This document shows, in pieces, positions 1 to 6,112 of a stretch of 11,203 nucleotides of DNA. The stretch lies in contig CALBPW010000423.1 in the NCBI GenBank assembly GCA_937899145.1, positions 1-11,203 on the forward strand, read 5' to 3'. The position numbers and the translations under genes are program-made. Every line of letters starts with the position of its first letter. The stretch's first letter is position 1. The stretch is from an uncultured Bacteroidota bacterium (lineage in GTDB: Bacteria > Bacteroidota > Bacteroidia > Bacteroidales > SZUA-534). A model generated the notes under the pieces. That model ran no database searches, had not been told where the DNA came from, and saw only the letters and a list, made by a program, of their open reading frames with translations.

Positions 1-54
1 ATACGGCGACCACCGAGATCTACACTCTTTCCCTACACGACGCTTTTCCGATCT
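1..54 (+). other. Illumina TruSeq P5/universal adapter remnant (not genomic)
   Basis: The first 54 bases match the TruSeq universal (P5) adapter from its fifth base to its 3' end, finishing in the typical CTTCCGATCT. The only difference is T instead of C at position 45. This is library sequence that was not trimmed before assembly. The reading frame of the next gene runs open through it by chance, so residues encoded here must not be counted as protein. Confidence 0.97.
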
Positions 55-639
55 ACACTAATGCGCGACTTACGCTCAAACAATCAAGATTCCTCAACCG
101 ATTTAGCTGAACACGTACAGTCAATAAGCAACGTTTCAACCGACGCATCAAACCTTGAACGCATCAACCGCTGGAACTGCGCATTGCGAATGTTTGCCGA
201 AAAACCAATATTTGGTTGGGGTCCAGGAACATACATGTTCTACTACGCACCTTACCAAATGTCGTACGAACGCACAATCATAAGTACAAACGAAGGCGAT
301 TTGGGCAATGCGCATAGCGAATATCTTGGTCCACTTGCCGAAGAAGGCATACTTGGTCCAATTACACTTATCGCAATAATGATTGCAACAATCATAACGG
401 GCATCCGCGCTATACGCCACACCAGCAATAAAATGTTAGCAACCATCGGATTATCAGCAATTGTCGGCTTGTTCACATACTATTTTCATGGCGTACTAAA
501 CGATTTTCTTGACACCGATAAAGCCTCCGTTCCTTTTTGGGGCTTTACAGCTATGCTTGTTGCTATTGATGTGTACTACAAAACTCCAGCGCAAAAGAAA
601 ACGCAGACGAATCCGCCGACGCAATCGAGCCGTGATTAA
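55..639 (+). CDS. O-antigen ligase / Wzy_C-family membrane protein, 3' part only
   Basis: This is the C-terminal part of a polytopic inner-membrane protein of the O-antigen ligase/polymerase (Wzy_C) superfamily, which joins or polymerises surface glycans on the periplasmic face. Counting from the Met at 61, the family signature is visible: EKPIFGWGPGTY (about 47-58) in the periplasmic loop, then HSEYLGPLAEEGILG (85-99), whose His and Glu are typical of the family. Three hydrophobic helices follow at about 100-117, 125-145 and 156-173, then a short polar tail. The 5' end is lost at the contig edge and the frame is open into the adapter, so the ATG at 61 is probably internal. The stop shares bases with the stop of the convergent NamZ gene. 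Whether it acts on O-antigen, capsule or another glycan cannot be told from this fragment. Confidence 0.85.
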   Translation, partial: TLMRDLRSNNQDSSTDLAEHVQSISNVSTDASNLERINRWNCALRMFAEKPIFGWGPGTYMFYYAPYQMSYERTIISTNEGDLGNAHSEYLGPLAEEGILGPITLIAIMIATIITGIRAIRHTSNKMLATIGLSAIVGLFTYYFHGVLNDFLDTDKASVPFWGFTAMLVAIDVYYKTPAQKKTQTNPPTQSSRD

Positions 640-1829
640 AAATCTTCGTACAAAAGGTATTTCTTTCTAATCCGCTGAAAATCTGACAAATCAATTTGCC
701 ACGATTCCCGAATTTCATCTTCTGCCAAACCCTGCTCAATTTGCTGACGCAGTTGAGCCGTACCTACAAGTTTTGTGAAAAATGAATTGAAAAATTTTGG
801 ATTCGATTTAAAATATTGATAACTGTCAATCAGATATTTAAGATTGATTCGCGCAATATTTTCGAGTTTATCAATGCTGATATGGCGCAAATCAAGCCCC
901 CTGCAAACCATATTTTTAAAAGGCGGATTTTTTGCACCAGCTACACTTTTGGGCTCAAATTCGAAAATCGCACTCTGATAATCCGGATGTCCGAACGCTT
1001 CAAATGGAAAATCGGTGCCACGCGCCACACTCATAAACGTGCCTTCAAACAATCCTAACGAAGGATATAGCAACACTGAGCGATAAGTTGGCAAATTGGG
1101 CGATGGCTTTATTGGCAGTTGATAACGGGTTGTATGTGAGTAATTTAAACACCGGACAATTTTCAAATCGCACTTTTCAGCATTTGCAAGCCAGCCTTCG
1201 CCATTAATCATTTGTGCATATTCGGCAATCGTCATTCCGTGAACAATAGGCACAGGGTGCATGCCCACAAACGAGCGGTTGGCTGTATCAAGCACAGGGC
1301 CGTCAATGTAAAAACCGTTTGGATTAGGACGGTCGAGAACAAATAGTGAAATATTACTTTCGGCACACGCTTCCATAACATAATGCAATGTTGAAATATA
1401 AGTGTAAAATCTCACTCCGACATCTTGAATATCAAACAAAACGATATTTACGCTCCGCAAATCGCCGGTTGTTGGCTTTTTGTGATTGCCATAAAGCGAA
1501 ACAATTGGCAATCCTGTCTTGGCATCTGTGCTGCTACTCACATGTTCGCCCGCATCGGCTGTCCCGCGGAATCCATGCTCAGGCGCAAAAACACATTTAA
1601 TATTAACACCCAAACTTAACAGAGTATCAACAAGGTGCGTTTGCTCAACAACCGAAGTCTGGTTAGCAACAATTGCCACTTGCTTGTTTCTAAGCATTGG
1701 CAAATAATCGGCTATACGCTCAGCGCCAGTAACAACCGGCTTATCAGACTGACTTTCTGCGTGTTGAGCACAAGCGACTGTCATACCTGATGCAACTATT
1801 AGTAATGCTGATAAAAATTGTCTTAACAT
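636..1829 (-). CDS. namZ: DUF1343 / NamZ-type exo-beta-N-acetylmuramidase (GH171), exported
   Basis: 397 aa, full length for the DUF1343 family. Its characterised member, Bacillus NamZ (GH171), removes terminal MurNAc from peptidoglycan fragments. Family blocks visible in order: VANQTS (about 54-59), FAPEHGFRG (81-89, with the likely catalytic Glu84), DIQDVGVRFYTY (133-144), LDRPNP (165-170), HGMTIAEYAQMINGE (197-211), SPNLP (243-247), YPSLGLFEGT (255-264) and RGTDFPFEAFG (270-280). The N-terminus is a signal peptide. A VAC at 18-20 could be a weak lipobox (Thr at -3), or signal peptidase I could cut after Ala21 (ACA|Q), so lipoprotein or soluble periplasmic form is open. The role is presumably cell-wall recycling in the periplasm. 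It converges on the O-antigen ligase gene, and the two stops overlap. The namZ symbol is by family; the reaction is inferred. Confidence 0.92.
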   Translation of the reverse strand: MLRQFLSALLIVASGMTVACAQHAESQSDKPVVTGAERIADYLPMLRNKQVAIVANQTSVVEQTHLVDTLLSLGVNIKCVFAPEHGFRGTADAGEHVSSSTDAKTGLPIVSLYGNHKKPTTGDLRSVNIVLFDIQDVGVRFYTYISTLHYVMEACAESNISLFVLDRPNPNGFYIDGPVLDTANRSFVGMHPVPIVHGMTIAEYAQMINGEGWLANAEKCDLKIVRCLNYSHTTRYQLPIKPSPNLPTYRSVLLYPSLGLFEGTFMSVARGTDFPFEAFGHPDYQSAIFEFEPKSVAGAKNPPFKNMVCRGLDLRHISIDKLENIARINLKYLIDSYQYFKSNPKFFNSFFTKLVGTAQLRQQIEQGLAEDEIRESWQIDLSDFQRIRKKYLLYEDF

Positions 1830-1840
1830 CAGTTTTTTTA

Positions 1841-1848
1841 CAAACTTA
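1841..1848 (-). promoter_or_regulatory. Candidate Bacteroidetes -7 element for the NamZ gene
   Basis: On the minus strand the bases read TAAGTTTG, an exact match to the Bacteroidetes -7 consensus TAnnTTTG, 11 bp upstream of the NamZ start codon. I find no good TTTG -33 element 19-21 bp further upstream. The motif is short and the region AT-rich, so a chance match is possible. If used, the mRNA leader would be only a few bases long. Confidence 0.35.
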
Positions 1849-1950
1849 TTGATTTTTACGCTTTTGTAAACAGCCGAATATTGTTTTAAAAACCCATTTC
1901 GTCAAAAAAAAACACTCAAATACACTTACACCAAATTTTACTTTTTAGTC

Positions 1951-1998
1951 GCCGAATTTGAATTTATTGCCGCCAAATTTGAATTGGCAAATATGAAT
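1951..1998. repeat. Short imperfect direct repeats in the NamZ-DUF4491 spacer
   Basis: GCCGAATTTGAATT at 1951-1964 and GCCAAATTTGAATT at 1972-1985 differ at one base and lie 21 bp apart. A third, weaker copy (GCAAATATGAAT) follows at 1987-1998. The roughly 300-bp spacer holds no convincing gene: the only open frames are short, lack family features, and one overlaps the DUF4491 gene out of frame. The repeats could be binding sites or simple AT-rich drift; nothing decides this. Confidence 0.4.
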
Positions 1999-2083
1999 CG
2001 TTGTTGTGTTGCTATTTTCGAATCGTTCAACAAGAGAGAACAAACGCACCCCAGAAAAAATACAATTTGAAGGAACCCCAAGT

Positions 2084-2120
2084 TGACTTCGGAATGTGGT
2101 TTTCCGAAGTCATTTTTTTT
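2084..2120 (+). terminator. Strong intrinsic terminator facing +, with no + gene upstream
   Basis: A perfect 11-bp stem, TGACTTCGGAA (2084-2094) with TTCCGAAGTCA (2102-2112), has a 7-nt loop and is followed directly by eight T's (2113-2120) on the plus strand. The T-tract is on the plus side only; read on the minus strand the hairpin is followed by CAACTTGGGG. It therefore does not fit as terminator of the DUF4491 gene, which ends at 2126 on the minus strand. The nearest + gene upstream ends at 639. It may end an unannotated small RNA or stop antisense transcription into DUF4491. Confidence 0.75.
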
Positions 2121-2125
2121 GATTT

Positions 2126-2734
2126 CTATTTCCGATTCGGATTCTTTGGAAACCAACCTTTCTCAACGCGTTTTTCTTGCTGAATAACCTCGCCAATTCC
2201 CCACATACAAGTAAAGCCGAAAATACTCATTATTGCTGAAACTATCAGATTTTCAGCAAACAGCGAAACAACAATAGCTGCCATTCCCAAAACAAGATAG
2301 GCAATCCAACTTTTTTTCGTAAAATAATACTCGGCCTTAATACACGAATAATGCCCTGCCGCCATTATCAAAAATGTAGCCGCACCAACAATTATCCCAC
2401 TGAAATTGAGCGAAATACCAACAGGTGCGATTATTAACATCAAACCTTCGTATTTGCGATTCGGATTTCGTTTGGCACGCCCAAGCAATACCCGTTTGTG
2501 CTGCTTAAAAATCTCGATTGTTGACCAAAACATTCCAAAACCAATTGTACCAACCAACATTGATGCTATTTCGCTATCAATCAACGTAGAAGCTGCCGAC
2601 AAAATAATTCCTGAAACAAAAAAAGTCCACCAAATGCGTTTACCGAAATAATATTCGGCTTTAATTACCAAAGGATGGAATGAACCGATAAAAAGAAATA
2701 ATATTATGCCGACAATCAATCCTGTGAAATTCAT
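2126..2734 (-). CDS. Tandem DUF4491 membrane protein (two fused domain copies)
   Basis: 202 aa integral membrane protein of the DUF4491 family, which is of unknown function and common in Bacteroidales. Family members are usually about 100 aa; this one holds two complete copies. Copy A is residues 2-94 (NFTGLIVG to RNPNRK) and copy B residues 110-202 (NFSGIIVG to KNPNRK). Both are 93 aa, align without gaps, and share about 37 identical positions by eye, including IKAEYYF, GF..(M)W, Q.KRV..G and NPNRK. Each copy has roughly three hydrophobic segments separated by the IKAEYYF loop and ends in a basic tail. The linker (95-109, YEGLMLIIAPVGISL) is itself hydrophobic. Copy B keeps the more typical KRVEKGWFPKNP ending. 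It is divergent from the cyclo-ligase gene with a 71-bp gap. No function can be assigned. Confidence 0.85.
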   Translation of the reverse strand: MNFTGLIVGIILFLFIGSFHPLVIKAEYYFGKRIWWTFFVSGIILSAASTLIDSEIASMLVGTIGFGMFWSTIEIFKQHKRVLLGRAKRNPNRKYEGLMLIIAPVGISLNFSGIIVGAATFLIMAAGHYSCIKAEYYFTKKSWIAYLVLGMAAIVVSLFAENLIVSAIMSIFGFTCMWGIGEVIQQEKRVEKGWFPKNPNRK

Positions 2735-2749
2735 AATTCAAATTTTGCG

Positions 2750-2757
2750 CAAATGTA
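2750..2757 (-). promoter_or_regulatory. Candidate Bacteroidetes -7 element for the DUF4491 gene
   Basis: The minus strand reads TACATTTG, an exact TAnnTTTG match 15 bp upstream of the DUF4491 start codon. There is no clear -33 TTTG at the usual distance. It lies in the 71-bp divergent spacer shared with the cyclo-ligase gene; I find no equally good element pointing the other way. Confidence 0.35.
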
Positions 2758-2805
2758 GAAATCATACGATAATTTCGGCTTATTTAGCAATTCAAAATAC
2801 TGATT

Positions 2806-3354
2806 ATGGTAAAAAATATTTATCCAGTTGACAAACAATCACTTAGACGATTAGTTACTCAACTAAAATCGCAACTTTCCGCCACCGAAAAACAATGTGA
2901 AGCAGATGCGGTTTTTTCGCAAATAGAACAAAATAAGTGGTTTAGACAATCAAAAAATTTTGCAGCCTACTGGGCTCTCCCCGATGAAATGCCGACTCAA
3001 CAATTTATCGAAAAATGGCATAAGCAAAAAAACATATATCTTCCTATTGTTGAAGGTGATACACTAATTTTTAGGCGATACGAAGGTTTTGAAAAAATGA
3101 AGAAAGGCGAGTTTGGAATACAAGAACCAGCCGGCGAAATATTAAACAATTTGAATCTGCTTGATTTTGTGATAGTTCCGGGAGTCGCTTTCGATTTACA
3201 AAACAATCGCATGGGGCGTGGCCGCGGCTTTTACGACAAAATTTTGCGACAAACCGATGCCAAGAAAATCGGAATAGCATTTAAATGTCAGATTTTCAAC
3301 ACCATTCCAATATGCAACACCGACATTGAAATGGACTTTGTATTTAGGAGTTAG
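2806..3354 (+). CDS. 5-formyltetrahydrofolate cyclo-ligase (MTHFS)
   Basis: 182 aa, normal for this cytosolic enzyme, which converts 5-formyl-THF to 5,10-methenyl-THF using ATP and so returns stored folate to one-carbon metabolism. Features: an N-terminal K10...R14 basic patch of the type that binds ATP phosphates, YWALPDEMPT (about 55-64), FGIQEP (103-108), VPGVAFD (124-130), and the diagnostic glycine-rich loop GRGRGFYDK (137-145). The C-terminal block IP...TDIEMDFV (167-179) corresponds to the family's P...HD...D motif, with the usual His replaced. The start ATG at 2806 is the only one that keeps the whole N-terminal region; there is no Shine-Dalgarno, as usual in Bacteroidota. Its stop lies 11 bp inside the 3' end of ribD on the other strand. 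Confidence 0.95.
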   Translation: MVKNIYPVDKQSLRRLVTQLKSQLSATEKQCEADAVFSQIEQNKWFRQSKNFAAYWALPDEMPTQQFIEKWHKQKNIYLPIVEGDTLIFRRYEGFEKMKKGEFGIQEPAGEILNNLNLLDFVIVPGVAFDLQNNRMGRGRGFYDKILRQTDAKKIGIAFKCQIFNTIPICNTDIEMDFVFRS

Positions 3355-4420
3355 GATTTGCACTGTCAATTGTCAATTGTTTAAGTTCCACATTTCCAAT
3401 CATTTCAACTCTTCTAACATTACCTTCGATTTTTGGTGCTGCCAAGCCGTTTCCAAAAGAGCAAGTTCCTGTAAATATACGTGCTTCGTCCCAAAGATTG
3501 GCTTCAATAAACGATTGAAGAAGTTGCGTGCCTCCTTCAATAATCAACTGGTTAACTTCCGCTTCGTACAACTTCCGCATTAGTGTTGGCAACATTTCCG
3601 CTCCCCAAGGCAATTTTACATTTTGCAGATTTTTGCTTGCGTCATTATTTATGGTATTCAGTCGCCAAGCAGGTTGTTGCTGGTCGAAAAGTGTAAGATT
3701 ATTAGGAAGTTGCAGATATTTATCTGTAACAATACGCAGCGGATTACGCCCGCTCCATGCTCGCACATTCAGCTGCGGATTATCGAGCAATGCCGTGTTG
3801 TAGCCAACCATTATTGCGCCGGTTTCAGCTCGCCACTTATGCACTAAACTGCGACAAGCGTCGTTTGTAATCCATTGCGGATTAGCATTTTCAGTTGTCC
3901 GTACAGCATCAATAAAACCATCAGCCGATTGCGCCCATTTTAATATTATGTATGGTCGTTTCTTCTGATGAAACGTGATGAAAGCCCGATTTAACCATCG
4001 GCATTCGGTTTCTAAAACACCCACTTTTACATTACAACCGGCAGCGCGCAATTTGCTGATGCCATTGCCATTAACTTTCCCAAAAGGGTCAACCATGCCA
4101 ACAACAACATTTGGAATATGTTTGCTGATAATCAAATCGGCACATGGCGGAGTCTTACCAAAATGACTACAAGGCTCAAGACTAACGTAAATAGTTGATT
4201 TACTCAATAATTCTGCATTTTTTACAGAATTTATTGCATTCACTTCGGCATGTGCTTCACCGCAACAATGATGATAACCTTCGCCGATAATCTTGCCATC
4301 ACAAACCACAACCGCACCAACCATCGGGTTTGGCGCAACTGTGCCCGCCCCCAATTTGGCTAATTGGAGACATCGGCGCATAAAAAATTCGTCAGTCAAT
4401 TTGTTACTCAAAACTTCCAT
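3344..4420 (-). CDS. ribD: Bifunctional riboflavin biosynthesis deaminase/reductase RibD
   Basis: 358 aa, full length for RibD, which carries out two successive cytosolic steps of riboflavin synthesis: deamination of the diaminopyrimidine ribosylamino-phosphate, then NADPH-dependent reduction of the ribosyl side chain. The N-terminal deaminase domain (about 10-150) has APNPMVGAV (29-37), HAEVNAI (57-63, with zinc ligand His57 and catalytic Glu59) and EPCSHFGKTPPC (82-93, zinc ligands Cys84 and Cys93). The reductase domain (about 155-350) has RPYIILKWAQSADG (155-168), WRAETGAIMVGYNTALLDNPQLNVR (196-220) and LIIEGGTQLLQSF (292-304). It is separated by 14 bp from the divergent prmC start and overlaps the convergent cyclo-ligase gene by 11 bp. 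No other rib gene lies nearby, so the pathway is scattered in this genome. No FMN riboswitch is visible, and the spacing leaves no room for one. Confidence 0.97.
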   Translation of the reverse strand: MEVLSNKLTDEFFMRRCLQLAKLGAGTVAPNPMVGAVVVCDGKIIGEGYHHCCGEAHAEVNAINSVKNAELLSKSTIYVSLEPCSHFGKTPPCADLIISKHIPNVVVGMVDPFGKVNGNGISKLRAAGCNVKVGVLETECRWLNRAFITFHQKKRPYIILKWAQSADGFIDAVRTTENANPQWITNDACRSLVHKWRAETGAIMVGYNTALLDNPQLNVRAWSGRNPLRIVTDKYLQLPNNLTLFDQQQPAWRLNTINNDASKNLQNVKLPWGAEMLPTLMRKLYEAEVNQLIIEGGTQLLQSFIEANLWDEARIFTGTCSFGNGLAAPKIEGNVRRVEMIGNVELKQLTIDSANPNS

Positions 4421-4430
4421 TTTATTTTTG
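4400..4430 (+). promoter_or_regulatory. Full-consensus Bacteroidetes promoter for prmC-recX
   Basis: TTTG at 4400-4403, a 19-bp spacer, then TATTTTTG at 4423-4430 match the Bacteroidetes primary-sigma promoter consensus TTTG-N19-21-TAnnTTTG. The -33 part lies inside the start of ribD on the other strand, which fits the 14-bp divergent gap. The prmC ATG is only 4 bp after the -7 element, so a transcript from here would be leaderless or almost so. The match is exact, but the region is AT-rich, so some doubt remains. Confidence 0.5.
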
Positions 4431-4434
4431 TGTT

Positions 4435-5295
4435 ATGGACAAAACGATATCCGACATTCAAACTGAAATTCGCCGCCAACTTGCGCCAATTTATCCGAAA
4501 CGCGAGGTACTGCAAATCATTTTCATATTGCTCGAACAGTTTGGCGTGTCGCAAGTGCAGGCTATAGCCTATCCCGATGCAAAAATATCACAAACTGATT
4601 ATGAAAAATTACAACTGCAACTAAAAAGGCTCGCAAACGGTGAACCAATTCAGTATGTAATTGGTTATGAATGGTTTATGGGACTGAAATTTATAGTTAA
4701 TGCTGATGTTCTAATTCCTCGCCCCGAAACAGCTGAATTAGTACAACTGATTATCAATCAGAATAATACCAATTCGCCAAAAATTCTTGACATTGGCACA
4801 GGCAGTGGCTGTATTGCCATCGCATTAAAGAAAATGATTGAAAACGCAGAAGTTACAGCAATAGATATTTCAGAAAAGGCAATAAAGGTGGCTCAAAAAA
4901 ATGCTGATTTAAATGATACAAATGTTAACTTTCTGTGTAAGAGTGTTTTTGCTGACAATTTGCAGTTTACGCCAGCCTCTTTCGATATTATTGTCAGCAA
5001 CCCTCCATACATTACCGAAAGCGAAAAATTGCAAATGAGAGCTAATGTGCTTGATTTTGAGCCACATATAGCTCTGTTTGTGCCAAACGGCAATCCATTA
5101 TTGTTTTACAAACAAATTGCAGAATATGCGCAAATTTGGTTGAAAAATGGTGGCGAATTATACTTCGAAATAAATGAACGATTTGGGAGCGAAACTGCGC
5201 AAATGCTTGATAATTTAAGTTTTAGCGACATCAAAACACATAAAGATTTTTACCAAAAAGACAGAATGATAAGTGCCCTATGGAACGCGAAATAA
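4435..5295 (+). CDS. prmC: Release factor glutamine N5-methyltransferase PrmC (HemK)
   Basis: 286 aa, the usual length. PrmC methylates the glutamine of the GGQ motif in release factors RF1 and RF2 using S-adenosylmethionine, which raises termination efficiency. The N-terminal helical domain (about 1-85) ends in GEPIQYVIGYEWFMG (69-83), which contacts the release factor. LIPRPETAELV (93-103) leads into the Rossmann-like methyltransferase domain, with SAM-binding motif ILDIGTGSGCIAIAL (117-131), acidic residue in AIDIS (142-146), and the catalytic NPPYI motif (189-193) that holds the substrate amide. GGELYFEIN (239-247) closes the fold. The gene is head to head with ribD, and its 3' end overlaps recX by 16 bp, so the two are probably co-transcribed and translationally coupled. 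Confidence 0.97.
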   Translation: MDKTISDIQTEIRRQLAPIYPKREVLQIIFILLEQFGVSQVQAIAYPDAKISQTDYEKLQLQLKRLANGEPIQYVIGYEWFMGLKFIVNADVLIPRPETAELVQLIINQNNTNSPKILDIGTGSGCIAIALKKMIENAEVTAIDISEKAIKVAQKNADLNDTNVNFLCKSVFADNLQFTPASFDIIVSNPPYITESEKLQMRANVLDFEPHIALFVPNGNPLLFYKQIAEYAQIWLKNGGELYFEINERFGSETAQMLDNLSFSDIKTHKDFYQKDRMISALWNAK

Positions 5296-5738
5296 CATTT
5301 GACGAGGCATTGCAAAAATGCCAATTTTTAGCAGCAAAAGGAGAATGTTGTACCTTCGATTTACAACAGAAAATGAATCGCTGGGGAGCCTCTCAAAAAG
5401 TTGCCGCCGAGGTTATAAAAGCATTGATTGACGACCGATTTGTTGACGACCAGCGCTACGCCACTGCTTTTGTACGCGACAAAACGCGCTTCAACCATTG
5501 GGGACGCATTAAAACAACAATGCAACTACATTTGAAACACATTTCGAAAGACATTATAAAACAAGCCTTTGCCGAATTGCCCGAAGCGGATTACCGACAC
5601 GCCTTTGAAACCGAACGCGACAAAAAACTAAAACAACTACGAGCCCTCCAGCCATTTGAACGCAACCGTAAAACAGCAGCTTATTTAATTCAGAAAGGCT
5701 TTGAACCCGATTTTGTATTCAAAAATTTAAACAAATAA
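5280..5738 (+). CDS. recX: RecX-family regulatory protein
   Basis: 152 aa, within the RecX range. RecX binds RecA filaments and modulates recombination and the SOS response in the cytosol. The protein is built of short three-helix repeats, as expected. The clearest family block is KALIDDRFVDDQRYATAFVRDK (about 48-69), matching the RecX pattern of L...G.(I/L)DD.RYA..(F/Y)...R. GRIKTTMQLHLKHISKDII (75-93) and the C-terminal RKTAAYLIQKGFEPDFV (about 130-146) follow. The ATG lies inside the last codons of prmC (16-bp overlap, different frame), which sets the start firmly. RecX is often beside recA, but here it follows prmC; I recall this order from other Bacteroidetes but cannot verify it. No LexA-like operator is visible upstream. 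Confidence 0.9.
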   Translation: MEREITFDEALQKCQFLAAKGECCTFDLQQKMNRWGASQKVAAEVIKALIDDRFVDDQRYATAFVRDKTRFNHWGRIKTTMQLHLKHISKDIIKQAFAELPEADYRHAFETERDKKLKQLRALQPFERNRKTAAYLIQKGFEPDFVFKNLNK

Positions 5739-6112
5739 GTCCCCGCAAATTTGCACGCCCCCTCTCTCATTCAACCTAAGAAACATTCCGCATACGCCCG
5801 TTTTGTGCCTATTTATCATTTCAATTATGTCGATTTCAGTGTTCAAAATCTAAAATTATTTGCGACTTATTTAACCATATTTTAAAATTCCGCCACCTCA
5901 AAAAAAATTATCGGTGAACAGCATCCGCCATTTTGATTTACTGATTTATAGTCATTTGCAAATTAATTGTCGGTATTACAATATTTAAAAATCACCCTAT
6001 TGCCTCAAAAAATACACCATCGAAAATATCTCACGTTAAATACTGAATTTTGCTATTTGATTAGGCCGCATATAGCCATATTGCTTGCATTAAACACTTA
6101 AAATATGTTTTT
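5739..6112. other. 374-bp AT-rich gene-free spacer before the CE15 gene
   Basis: No open frame of note, RNA gene or classical terminator is visible after recX. A 10-bp palindrome, GCAAATTTGC, stands at 5745-5754 between C-rich stretches but has no T-tract, so it is a poor terminator candidate. Just upstream of the CE15 start, TATGTTTT (6104-6111), preceded by TTG at 6081-6083, is a one-mismatch version of the Bacteroidetes promoter, but it ends only 1 bp before the ATG. The true promoter of the CE15 gene may lie elsewhere in this spacer; I cannot place it. Confidence 0.5.

Noticed and set aside
1938..2156. A 72-codon minus-strand open frame between NamZ and DUF4491
   Set aside because: It overlaps the end of DUF4491 in another frame, has low-complexity composition and spans the terminator hairpin; no family features.
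3326..4166. Several plus-strand open frames inside ribD
   Set aside because: They lie wholly antisense to a well-conserved full-length RibD and show no family features.
5745..5754. GCAAATTTGC palindrome as a recX terminator
   Set aside because: No loop and no following T-tract; more likely a chance palindrome.
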